Shown one piece after another: positions 26,081 through 40,975 of a stretch of DNA of 64,000 nucleotides. Within the stretch, counting starts at the first letter, position 1. The number at the start of each line of letters is the position of its first letter. The DNA is from Sphaeramia orbicularis (taxonomy: Eukaryota; Chordata; Actinopteri; Kurtiformes; Apogonidae). A program made the translations under genes and the position numbers. The stretch spans positions 37,895,827-37,959,826 of the forward strand of contig NC_043963.1 in assembly GCF_902148855.1 (NCBI RefSeq). The letters run 5' to 3'. A model generated the notes under the pieces. It saw only the letters and a list, made by a program, of their open reading frames with translations. It searched no databases and was not told the origin of the DNA.

Positions 26081-26894
26081 TTCAGCTGCTCACTGAAAGG
26101 GAGTCGTCACAGCAAACCATAAATCTCCTCTTTGATCCTCCTCTTTGCCTCCTGCTTGGTAACACATTCCTCATCATTCTATATTCTTTAAATATACATA
26201 TATATATATACATATACTTATATATCATAACTTTATATATATTTAAAGTGCTTTATAAATAAAGTTTGATTGGATTGGATATTCACTCAGGGACACTGTG
26301 AGGGGGAGAAAAGTGATGACAATTCTAACAGCCTACTCTACAAAGTAGCACAAGATTAGTCCTTTTTTTTTTTTTTTTTTTTTTATGAAACTTATCAACC
26401 CATCACCATAAAAGAACGTGTGTTTCACAAAAGAACTAATGAACATATTTGCTTCTTTGCATTAGGTTTGTTTTATTTTTTGGCAAAAAAAAGGATAAAA
26501 TCCAGTCAGCGTCCACCATGTCCAGGTGACACAGTTCTGCTAAGGAGAAGAGTGAAAGTGGAGGATTAATGGACAGCACCACTAGCAGCAATACACATGA
26601 TGACAAAGAAGCATATGAGAGAAGAGAAAAAGGCAAAGGGAATGAAATGTATTTCAATCACCCAAAAAATAAAACCATATTTTTTGTATTTGTAAATGAA
26701 TGTAAAAAAAAAAAAATCGAATACATTCATCATTGAAAATATTATTAGTTTAGTTTAGTGTTTTATTTTATCTAACGGTTGCCATGCACACATCATCGTG
26801 TTGAGCCAGAGTTAGCTTCATTTGCATCATTTGCATTAATTTGCAAATTTGTTCATTTGCATCTGTGGTCCCTCGGCAGGAGAGGACACATTAA

Positions 26895-27428
26895 CCCATA
26901 AAGACCCAGCACTACTTTATGGCAGTTCCCAAATGAATTCTTTCTCTTTATTTAACCTTTAAGGGCTTTATCACCATTTAGTAGAAATTATCCTCTGTAT
27001 TTTGCTTTTTTTCAGTGTCAATCATACATTCCTGTATTTACTGGTCATGTAGATGTTCAAAAAAAGCTCAGAGTAAAGTTGAGGGCTATTATATCAAAAA
27101 CAGAGAAAACACAAGGAAAAGTGGCTTTTTCAGTAAAATATATGATTAACTGAACATAAACCCAGTGTCTCCATCCACTGTCAATCCAACTCCATGGGTT
27201 TTACTGGTGAATTAATGTTGTAGAAGATGGCGGTGTTTCCATATTCACTATGGAGCCTCTGAATGTCCACATGGGTCATATCTGATGACCATGAAAAGAT
27301 GACAAACTGTATTTTACCAATTTACCAATTATTTACATGTATTGATAGGATTAGTGGATCAACAGGTATTGAACATTTTACAGCAGTAGATGATTTTGTT
27401 TGATAGTGGATCTTTGGCCATTTATGGG
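26895..27428. mobile_element. TTAA-flanked MITE, CCCATAAAGACC ends
   Basis: 534 bp. Left TTAA then CCCATAAAGACCCAGC; right TTTATGGG then ATAA (one change from TTAA). Other copies: 47292-48341 (reverse, with a hAT inside), the right end at 32481-32501, and fragments at 25639 and 48770. Non-coding; piggyBac-like by its target. Confidence 0.75.
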
Positions 27429-28068
27429 ATAAAATACACTTGAACAGTACATGACACAGGAGAGATAATAACATAATACAGAACTATCTATATACAACAT
27501 ATCAACTTGATAGACAAATTGACAGACACATTTTCACAAAACAAAATGTAAACAATGGCTCATGAATCTTGCATGAAATGGTAAAATCTATCGCAAGCAG
27601 AATATTAAGCCATTCCTGGACAGTGTTATATTTGTAGGGTTGGCATAGTTTGCAGCACTGAAGTGGTGGGGCTCAAAAATAATATTAGTATTTCTTTCTT
27701 TTTTCTTTCTTTTTTTTTTTTTTTTAACTTGTTTTGTCCAGCATAACAGCAGGATGATGGTCAGGCTGCCTTGTTGAATGGAACCAATTTGCTTTACCAA
27801 GGGGAACTTCATAAAGTATATGAGGCCCCTTGATATTCCACTGTCTTTATTTTGGGTTTTATTGAACCACATTTTGATGAGGAACCCAACAGAAAGAAAC
27901 AAGGGGGAAGGAGAAGAAAGGGGGAAGAGAAAAGGAGGGAGAGAAAAAAAGAAAAAAACAGGTGGCAAAGACCCTCAGAGGAAAATATCAATTGTAACAA
28001 TAACAACCATAGTGATAATTATAATTATAATGATAACAATAACTAGTACAGAACTGGGTAAACTAGCA

Positions 28069-28247
<179 letters not shown>

Positions 28248-28402
28248 TATTTACTATTAATTCCCTGTATTCACTCAGGCTAACCGTCTCTCACTTTGTT
28301 CTTCATGCATGTACTTCACACCATAATTTATTTAAATAAATAAATAAATAAATAAATAAATGTACTCTATATTATATGACAGGAGTGGTGCACAGGTTAA
28401 TG

Positions 28403-29057
28403 CACAGGTATCAAACATGTGGCCTGGGGGCCAAATCCAGCCTGCAAAAGGGTTCAGTCTGGCCCCTAGGATTAATCTGTGAAAAGCAAAAATGACACTG
28501 AAGATATTAACAATTATTTTAGGTCAATTCAATCTAAAGGGATCAGACCAGTAAAATACAATCATAATAACCTAAAAATAATGAAAACTGTACATTTTTC
28601 TCATTGTTTTAGTGTGGAAAAAAAGTAAAATTGCACAAAAATGTTCACATTTACAGACTAGTCTTTTATTTTAAAAAAAAAAAAAAAAAAGTGAATAACC
28701 TGAAATCTCTTAAGAGAAGTATGTGGAATTTTAATAATATCCTGCCAGTTATTTGACATTTTGTGTATTTGTACATCCACAGTGATCTCTAAGTTGAGAT
28801 TCACATGTATAAATGATAAACTAAGGCATAATATTGTTAACATTGCACTGATTTCACTAAAGAATTATCAGGTTGTTCATATTTGTTCATGTTATGTTCG
28901 AGTACAATTCATAGATGTAAACATTTTCATTATGGAATTTTACTTTTTCCACTCAAAAGTTCTTATCCTACTATTTATATTATTTTACTGGTCCGGCCCA
29001 CTTAAAATCATATTAGGCTGTATGTGGCCCCTGAACTAAAATGAGTTGGACACCCTG
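28403..29057. mobile_element. hAT-type non-autonomous element, TGTCAAAC family
   Basis: Begins CACAGGTATCAAAC and ends GAGTTGGACACCCTG. Flanks GGTTAATG and GGTTCATG form an 8-bp target duplication (7 of 8). Its right part and about 60 bp of flank are repeated directly downstream. Confidence 0.85.
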
Positions 29058-29740
29058 GGTTCATGTATGGTCTGCAGAACTTCTTTTATTTTACTTTCAC
29101 TTTTCTCTGTCCCTGTCTGAAGATATTAACAATTATTTTAGGTCAGTTCAATCTAAAGTGGATCAGACCAGTAAAATACTATCATAATATCCTAAAAATA
29201 ATGAAAACTGTATATTTTTCTCATTGTTTTAGTGTAAAAAAAAAAAAAAAAAAAAAGTAAAATTGCACAAAAATGTTCACATTTACAGACTAGCCTTTTA
29301 TTTTAAAAAATGTGAATAACCTGAAATCTCTTAAGAGAAGTATGTGGAATTTTAATAATATCCTGCCAGTTATTTGACGTTTTGTGTATTTGTACATCCA
29401 CAGTGATCTCTAAGTTGAGATTCACATGTATAAATGATAAACTAAGGCATAATATTGTTAACATTGCACTGATTTCACTAAAGAATTATCAGTTGTTCAT
29501 ATTTGTTCATATTATGTTCGAGTACAATTCATAGATGTAAACATTTTCATTATGGAATTTTACTTTTTTCACTCAAAAGTTCTTATCCTACTATTTATAT
29601 TATTTTACTGGTCCGGCCCACTTAAAACCATATTAGGCTGTATGTGGTATGTGGCCCCTGAACTAAAATGAGTTGGACACTCCTGGGTTCATGTATGGTC
29701 TGCAGAACTGCTTTTATTTTACTTTCACTTTCTCTGTCCC
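28498..29740. repeat. Tandem duplication, 619-bp period
   Basis: 28498-29116 and 29117-29740 read almost the same from CTGAAGATATTAACAATT to TTTCTCTGTCCC. The unit is the 3' 560 bp of the hAT element plus about 60 bp of its right flank. The copies differ by few substitutions, a longer A run, and a small GGTATGT insertion in the second, so the event is recent. Confidence 0.92.
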
Positions 29741-29910
29741 ACCAGCGCCCCTCGCGACGCCCTAACATCAGTGATCACGTGTCACCCACTGGGATCCGCT
29801 GAAGTTGGAGAAAAGTTTTCAAGTCCGAGGAACATCGAAAGAGCTGCAAAACATCCAGGAAGTTGGACAAATCAGACAATTCCAACGGGTCTTAGCTGTC
29901 TGGATTGAGG
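29738..29910 (+). promoter_or_regulatory. Likely sypl2 promoter and 5' UTR
   Basis: Short GC-richer segment between the tandem duplication (ending about 29740) and the sypl2 ATG. It contains the palindromic E-box core CACGTG within GATCACGTGTCAC near 29775-29787 and a CpG-containing run GCCCCTCGCGACGCC. No TATA box is seen. The repeat boundary leaves only about 170 bp of unique DNA upstream of the start codon, so any core promoter must lie here or in the duplicated repeat. Confidence 0.4.
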
Positions 29911-32467
<2,557 letters not shown>

Positions 32468-32480
32468 NNNNNNNNNNNNN
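32468..32480. other. Assembly gap (13 Ns)
   Basis: Run of 13 undetermined bases. It cuts sypl2 in its last visible exon, and on the other side only 125 bp separate it from the last visible elapor1 exon. Both genes lose their 3' ends here, so the real missing sequence must be far longer than 13 bases. The right flank is the end of a TTAA-type MITE, a plausible reason the assembly broke. Confidence 0.97.
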
Positions 32481-32501
32481 GTAGCACTGGGTCTTTATGG
32501 G
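32481..32501. mobile_element. Right end of a TTAA MITE cut by the gap
   Basis: GGGTCTTTATGGG followed by TTAA, the right end of the CCCATAAAGACC family. The rest lies in the N gap. Confidence 0.7.
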
Positions 32502-32605
32502 TTAAATCCTCCTACAGCTTCTCCTGAGAACTTCAATATCTACATACAGTGTCTGGTTTAACTGCTTTGTATTTATTGTGACATATTTGTGTGTCTGTGT
32601 CTCAC

Positions 32606-35600
32606 CGTGTTGAATTCCTCCGTCCGCTGAAACGTCCATATGAAGCTGACGGTGCTGTTACTTTGGATCAGGTACGAATACGACTGTTTTCTGTTGCGGC
32701 CTTTCCACTGCTCTATTACATCATTATTCCAGCGATTATAACCCTGCAGACAAATACATTCATTACATATATGAACTAAAGGGTTGCTGAACTTGATCCC
32801 AATGCATATGACAAAATGCTTTACTCACCGCCTGGAAATAAAGTTTACAATCAGCTGAACACTCGGTGTCAAAGACAAAGGTGATGCGAGACAGTTCAGT
32901 GTTTTCGCTTTTTTTGTGCTGGACTGAGGAAGCCTGTAATGACACGTGACATTTAATGAAACATCTCCTCACATAGGTATGGCTAAAATTAAAGCTACAT
33001 TAAAGTGTACCTGTACTGGTCATGCTTAAGACATTAATTGTGCTTTGTGTATTAACTATAAGCAACAGAGGCGCAAATTCAGTAAAAAAAAAAAAAAATC
33101 ACCATATATGCACCACAGTGGACTTTTTTATTACAGGAATTACAGACGGGTGTAGAGCCTGTGGGGAGCAGCCATTGCAGGCCAGAAGTGACATACCATC
33201 ATGGATTCCAGGTGATCGAGTGTGAGTAAACAAGCAGCAGTCAGTGAGCGAGATTGAGTGGAAAACATATATTCACATTTGGGTCCCATCAAGCGGTAGC
33301 ACATGGACACATTTCATGTTCAGTAGTCTCTGTCATGTAAGCAGAGTAACTTATATGCATGTATTATACATATTTTAGTAGGCATTTATAAGCACTTTAA
33401 CATTATGTAGAACAAAATTTGGTGAGATAAAATTTTTTGGTGAAAAATGAGAAGTTACTGCTCAGTAACACGTGGACTTGAAACGAACATCATTTTTTTA
33501 AGCTTTACGCAAACATTCAAAACATGCGGTTGATATCAAGTAGGACAAAACCTTTTAGATATGTTCAACTATGCTGAAAATAAATTTTGAAGTAAAATAT
33601 TGAAAAGTCTCTGATTTATTGACATAAGAATGTGGTAACACGTGGACAGGCTGCCATAGTAGCACGTGGATGACTCTTTACCATTGTATGCATCACCCAA
33701 AATTTATCAAAAGATCATTACTTTCTGAAAGTTTCACTCAAATATCTGAATTATAAGTAACTTGAAAATTAAAAATTGGTATTTTTGTGGTAACGTGTGG
33801 ACAGGGCCTTTTAAGCAACTCACAAATGTTCAAACTCATAAATATCAATAATATTCACAAAATAATGAAAATCTAATACTTGAAACTTAACAATCATCTA
33901 TATAATGACAGACTGAGCACATTTTCTAGTTTTTTAGATATAATTTTTAGCATCAAATTCGAGCTGTGGCTGTGGTGTAAAAAGTACAATCCCTAAAATC
34001 GGTTGTAACTTTTTTCTACAAGTGGTATTTTAAAAAGGGTAACAGTTCCATAAAATAGAGATCTTTAGCTAAAAAATGAGCCCACTTGATAAATGATGAG
34101 TGCAAATTTACTTTTTCATGTTGATGTTCACTTTCGCTTGATCGGACCCAGTTGTTGTTTGTGCAGCCATAAGCTTTGTACTCTGCCATTGTCCTAGAGA
34201 CGTGACCCAGCACTGGCTGAAAATATGTCATCTTAGACTGAAGTCTGGAGCACAGGAAAAGTGACCAGTCCATCACAACCCAGGCAATCGAACAATACAA
34301 AAAGTCTGCATCACTACTGGTGCTGGAACAGCCAGTGGAGACGACATGTTGCTATCCAAACCTGACTGACGGAGCAGTGACTTAGTACTCACACGCACTT
34401 GACAACAGGATATGGTGTAAGTTATCTGATGTAACCGCTAGAATTATACGCAATCTTTTGAAATAGCTAGCAATGAAAATGTACCACAGGTACTCTTTAT
34501 GCTCAGGATGTGGTGTAAATAGTCTTGAATGTTTAATGACTTGAAGAGAAAACCTCACCTATATCCAGGGACATCCAGTGTGAGCATCAGGAAGTCTCTG
34601 TCCTGATCCCCGGGGGCTGTGTAGATGTACTCACCAGCCACTTCCCAAGCTGTCATTACAGACAACACAACCTTTACATACTCTGTTACCAAAAATACTG
34701 CTTTTAAAGCCAAAGACACACACAGTATGTGCACAAATCACACATGTTCAAGACAATTAAAGCCAGAGCTGCTACATATGTTGACTTCCATGAGAAAATG
34801 TTATCTTACACTAGTTTATAGTGTTAGACAGGGCTAATACGTGCATATTAAAGACAATTACAATGAACTCCAGAGGTAAAGCTGCAGTTAAAAGTAAAAC
34901 AGCAGCCAACACTCATCTAAGAAAACAAGGACAGCGTAAGTCATAATTTATGATTCATTTGTTTTTTAATAATGGGATGAGAAAATGCGTTTTAAAGACT
35001 TTGGATGTGACAAAGAGACACTTATTCAGTAACTATCCAGAACACAGCTGAAGAGTATGATGGGTGTGGAGCTCTGACACATTATTGGCAGTGGCTTTAA
35101 GTTCTGTTTTTGACAGTAAAATGCTGTGTAACTGCTGAAATTATTTTGAAGTGAAGCTGAGCTGCGATTTGAAGTGGTGACTCCATCAGTGAAGAACATT
35201 AGTCCTTTTTATAACAATAATAATAATCAGCTTTAGATTACCAACAGTTGAGGGACAGCACACATAGCAAAATTATCTGATGAAGGATTATTGGTTAGAT
35301 CTAAACCATAGTCACTGTCTATCGTTATTAAAGCAGCCTCCTATCCCACATTTGATTCACCATCTCATGTTGGTGTCCAAATATTTGTGGTATGAGATTT
35401 GTTTTTGCAGTTTGTGCCTCTATAATCTCAATTTCGGTTGCATATGTGTATTGCCTAACACACAAATCACCAAAACAAATATAAATTAAGATGAAAATTG
35501 TCATTAGATGAAGCTCTTTGAGCAGATGGAAACCAGCCTTTTTGGGGAGCAATGGCCATGTTGTTCTTTGTTAAACTTCATAATTTAAAGAACCCCTGTG

Positions 35601-38600
35601 TGCATCAACATTCACACACTCAGATTATTTCAGATTACCTGTGCTGTGTCAGAGCCGCTGAACTCTCGGTGGAAGATGAAGCTCCTCATGTTGCTCGGCA
35701 TTGTGTTCCACCACTTGTACTCAAAGCCGATCAGCGGCTCGGTGCCAACAGGACACTTAGCACAGGCTGTGAGTCGACATGTTATCATGTCAGAGTAAAA
35801 ACATACCATTACTTAATTTTAACATAAAATCTGATATTGAATAAATGTCCTGAAAACTCTTATGAACAAGCAGAAAATTTTACCATTAATGCAAATTAAG
35901 GAACGACACAAGCTAATTTCCACTTATTCTTTTCATTTGCGTACCAGCTTGAAAATACTTTCAGATACAAAGATAAGATAAGATAAGATAAGATAAGATA
36001 AGATAATAAGATAAGATAGATAAGATAAGATAAGATGAGACAAGATGAGACAAGATGAGACAAGATGAGATGAGATAAGACATTATTTATCCCATCATTG
36101 GGAAATTCCACAAAATAAAATAAAAATATAGTATTTATATAAATATTTGTATAAATTTAGAATTTAATATTATTTATATATTACATTTGTGGTTATTTTC
36201 CATCACTGTAAAGTCTATGAGTCAGGTCAGTTGTGGTGATGTAGAAGAATGTATTTATGCCAGATTGCAAACACCATTTACTGTTTAATAAAATCACTAA
36301 CATTTCCTGTCAAATAACCAAAGTAGAGATGTATGTCACTGTAAAAGGGCTGAAAAAAAATTATTAAAATACAGGAATATTTCACATTACTTGAAACGTT
36401 GGTAACAAATATCAGACTTGGTTGGTTATTTTATCGTATCATGGGTTACTTTGTGATTTCCACTCCTATAGTGCAAATACAGTATAAGCATGAAGCTGTT
36501 TCACACAAAGCAGGGATTTTAGTGCAAAAAATGTGGAAACCTACAGCATAGAAACTGATTTAATGGGTTGTTATGAATGCTTACATGCCTGTGAGGAAAA
36601 GTTCAAGAGGGGAAAAATGTCTGAATAGATGTCCACATATCCACATCCAGAAAATTATGCCTGACCAAAGAAATTCTATGTTGCATCTGACGTTATTTTC
36701 ACTGTATACCAACCCTCTAAAGCAGAGCAGCCACCTACAATCCACATCACTATGATTACACACCTAGGACCTGACCTGGAGCACCATCTCCAAAGCTTCA
36801 CCTTCCATGAGCACAGCAAACACCACAATATCACTATGGTTAGAAAAAGGATTTAAACCTCAAACTGTTCCTGTATCATTTGAAGTGACTGTGATCGACT
36901 GGGAACTCACCATGTTCCATGCACCTCTCTCCAAAACTGGATTTACCCCCTACCGGTCCCACAGAACTCTAATCCGAGTCGTTCCTATGTGGATTTTCTG
37001 TGCTGTATTTTCATGCTGCACTTGTGTGAAACAGGTTTTTAGGCTGACAGTGAAGTGTGAAGTGTGATAATTTAATGGTATACCTGTTCCATTTGAGTAG
37101 AAACCTTGAGGGCAGAGTTCACATGTGGAGGAGTTGTGGTGATAAAGAACCCTGGATTACATGGCGGACAGGTTTGTTTCTTCCCAGACGAAGGAAGCTT
37201 CTCCGCCCCCTTCACAGTCTCACTGCAGATCTTAGGTTCAATCCATTTGTACATGAGTTGAGTCTGAGTCAGACACAAAACCAGACATGAATACATGACA
37301 GATGTGACTTTGTGTACCCAATCAGCCCAGATGATTCATATTCAAGGACACCTGATAGTTATACCAGGTGGCCGCAGCTGGTAACAGGGCTTTGAAAGTG
37401 AAATCTTTCTCTTATTTCACCTGGACTGAACCTGTATAAATCCTTAAGATGCAGACATTGCTATTTTATCATTATTATCATATTTTGTCAGAGACTGGGG
37501 ATATTGTGGCAGTGGTGTGAACCTGTCAAAAATTTAATCCAAAGAAATGATCGCCCATTACTGGTCTAATGGTTATCATGCCCCAGGTCTAATCAAGAAG
37601 AGAGGTCAGTTCTGAGTTTGTTAAGACTTTATAAAACTGAATTAATATCCTAAGTATTATCAGCAAAATGTAAATTATGAAAATTAACAGTAGTCTTTCT
37701 GCTGTAAAGTGGCTTCTGTCAGCATTTTTATTATATATGTTGTTTTTCACGGTGGCCCAAAGGTGCAACAGGCCAAAAAATTATCCACTAGACGAAAAAA
37801 ATTATCTACTACAAGAAAAAAAGGAGAACAGCCTAAAAAATTATCCACTAGATGAAAAAATTATCTACTAAAGAAAAAAGAGAACAGCCTAAAAAATTAT
37901 CCACGAGATGAAAAAATTATCTACTACAAGAAAAAAAAAAAAAGAACAGCCTAAAAAAATTATCCACGAATGAAAAAATTATCTACTACAAGAAAAAAAA
38001 AGAGAAAAACAGCCCAAAAAAATAATCCACTATAAGGAAAAAAAGAGAACAGCCTAAAAAATAATCCACTAGACAAAAAAATTATCTACTGCAAGAAAAA
38101 AAGAGAACAGCCTAAAAAAATTATCCACTATAAGAAAAAAAAGAGAACAGCCCCCCCAAAAAAAAAATTACCCACTAGATGAAAAAAAAAAATCCCCTAT
38201 AAGAAAGAAAAGAGACCAGCCAAAAAAATTATCCACTAAAAGAAAAAAAAGAGAACAGGCAAAAAAAATTATCTACTAGCCCAAAAAATTATTCACTATA
38301 AGAAAAAAAAAAAAGAACAGGTGAAAAAAATTATCTACTATGAGAAAAAAAAAGAGAGCAGCCAAAAAATTATCCACTAAAAGAAAAAAAAAGAGAACAG
38401 GCAAAAAAAATTATCTACTGGCCCAAAAAATTATTCACTATAAGAAAAAAAAAAAAAAAGAACAGGTGAAAAAATTTATCTACTATGAGAAAAAAAAAAG
38501 AGAGCCGCCCAAAAAAATATCCACTATAAAAAAAAAACATCATCCACCTTTTCAATTACGGGGGCGCTGTTTACCCGAAAGGTGCCTTGCTTTAAAATTA

Positions 38601-40944
38601 AGGCCACCACAAAAATAAAAGGATAAGCTGAAAAATTTTAAGGCTTTCGGCTAATGTGGCTAATGCTAAGGAAGTACCCCACCGGAAGTGGAGGTCGTGC
38701 GCTAAAAATAAAGTTATTTTAAAATATAGATATTTCCATTAATATAGTTTGCAAAGCAGTTAAATGATTAAATACGGTTCCAGTGTCTGCTCAAGGTTAG
38801 GCATGGGCGTTAAATGGTTAAGGTTAGGGTTAGGGTATGGTTGGGGTTAGTTTTCAGTGGTAAATGGCCCTTGTGTGCACTGTGTGAAGGTTCGTTGCTA
38901 AGCTAATGCTAACGCGAAAAGTTGCCGTCAACTTTTCGAACTACCAGTGCGAGTAAACAATTTTGTGATTACGGTGTTGAATTGTTCAACTGCCTGACAT
39001 TCAATATCATTTTTGATGAATATTCGCTACAAGAAGTTCTAAAATTATTTTATTTTGAGAGGAGGAGAAGAGGAGCTTCCTGTGGAGCTCCACTATCATG
39101 GCATCGCCCATTTGTTGAGAGACAGCAAGTGCATATTGCGGCACCGACACCTGGTGCCGTGGCACCTCGGCTGGTGCCGCGAGGTACCGCGGTACCACGG
39201 CTCGGTGCCAGGTACCCCAGCACGGCACCGCGTACCATGGCTCGGTACCACAGCTCAGCTCGTTGCCAGGTGCCGAGGCACTGCGGTACCACGGCACACA
39301 TCTGCATCTCCACAAAATGTCCTTCTTGATCTAGTGTTAGTAAAGACACTCCGTTTGAGTTGAGGAGGAGAGGTCTACCTGCAAACAAATGGGCAATGCC
39401 ATGATAGTGGAGCTCCACAGGAAGCTCCTCTTCTCCTCCTCTCAAAATAAAATAACACAAAGTTGCCGTCAACTTTTCGCGTTAGCATTAGCTTAGCAAC
39501 GAACCTTCACACAGTGCACACAAGGGCCATTTACCACTGAAACTAACCCCAACCATACCCTAACCCTAACCTTAACCATTTAACGCCCATGCCTAACCTT
39601 GAGCAGACACTGGAACCGTATTTAATCATTTAACTGCTTTGCAAACTATATTAATGGAAATATCTATATTTTAAAATAACTTTATTTTTTAGCGCACGAC
39701 CTCCACTTCCGGTGGGGTACTTCCTTAGCATTAGCCACATTAGCCGAAAGCCTTAAAATTTTTCAGCCTATCTTTTATTTTTTGTGGTGGTCTTAATTTT
39801 AAAGCAAGACACCTTTCGGGTAAACAGCGCCCCCGTAATTGAAAAGGTGGATGATGTTTTTTTTTTCTCTTATAGTGGATATTTTTTGGGCTGCTCTCTT
39901 TTTTTCTCATAGTAGATAAATTTTTCACCTGTTTTTTTTTTTTTTTTCTTATAGTGAATAATTTTTTGGGCCAGTAGATAATTTTTTTTGCCTGTTCTCT
40001 TTTTTTTTTTTTTAGTGGATAATTTTTTTGGCTGGTCTCTTTTTTTTCTTATAGGGGATTTTTTTTTTTTCATCTAGTGGATAATTTATTTTAGGCTGTT
40101 CTCTTTTTTTTCTTACAGTGGATATTTTTTTTGGGCTGTTCTCTTTTTTTCTTGTAGTAGATAATTTTTTCATCTAGTGGATAATTTTTTTAGGCTGTTC
40201 TCTTTTTTTTTTCTTGTAGTAGATAATTTTTTTCATGTAGTGGATAATTTTTTTTTAGGCTGTTCTCTTTTTTTTCTTATAGTGGATAATTTTTTTAGGC
40301 TGTTCTCTTTTTTTTCTTGAAGTAGATAATTTTTTCATCTAGTGGATAATTTTTTTAGGCTGTTCTCTTTTTTTTTTTCTTGTAGTAGGTAATTTTTTTC
40401 ATCTAGTGGATAATTTTTTTAGGCTGTTCTCTTTTTTTTCTTATAGTGGATAATTTTTTGGGCTGTTCTCTTTTTTTCTTGTAGTAGATAATTTTTTTTC
40501 ATCTAGTGGATAATTTTTTTAGGCTGTTCTCTTTTTTTTCTTATAGTGGATAATTTTTTTGGGCTGTTCTCTGTTTTTTTCTTGTAGTAGATAATTTTTT
40601 CATCTAGTGGATAATTTTTTTAGGCTGTTCTCTTTTTTTTCTTATACTGGATAATTTTTTTGGGCTGTTCTCTTTTTTTCTTGTAGTAGATAATTTTTTT
40701 CATCTAGTGGATAATTTTTTTAGGCTGTTCTCTTTTTTTTTCCTTGTAGTAGATAATTTTTTTCGTCTAGTGGATAATTTTTTGGCCTGTTGGACCTCTG
40801 GGCCACCGTAGTTTTTAGACTCATTTTACCGCACTATTAATGCGATTAATGGTGTGTTACATTTTATACATCTACATATTGTGCATACTATAATATTGTA
40901 ATATTATAAAATAATGAGATACTTATAATAATAATAATATAATA

Positions 40945-40975
<31 letters not shown>

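Larger units (their letters stand above)
37748..40810. mobile_element. 3.06-kb foldback element (giant near-palindrome) in an elapor1 intron
   Basis: The left part (37749-39116) and right part (39385-40809) are inverted copies. The ends read ACGGTGGCCCAAAGGTGCAA and, inverted, ACGGTGGCCCAGAGGTCCAA. GTTTTT lies one base outside each end, perhaps a remnant target duplication. From the tip inward each arm has: a minisatellite block, a conserved stretch with GGGCGCTGTTTACCCGAAAG, a copy of AAGTACCCCACCGGAAGTGG, a TTAGGG-like run (GGTTAGGGTTAGGG), and a block with GGAGCTTCCTGTGGAGCTCC. The 270-bp loop is rich in GGTACC/GGCACC words. No transposase. Long inverted arms with internal tandem repeats resemble foldback or long-TIR Mutator/P-type elements; superfamily undecided. 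An assembly hairpin artefact is made less likely by real differences between the arms and by the shared tips. Confidence 0.85.

Noticed and set aside
33022-33225. Possible extra exon after the AG at about 33147
   Set aside because: It is on the plus strand inside the minus-strand elapor1, with no family likeness; taken as intron.
37677-38618. Lys-rich open frames in the left arm (and their mirror on the right)
   Set aside because: Products of the A-rich minisatellite, not genes.
39007-39472. Open frames of 102-140 codons on both strands across the palindrome centre
   Set aside because: They arise from the GC-rich GGTACC/GGCACC words and mirror each other by symmetry; no protein family likeness.
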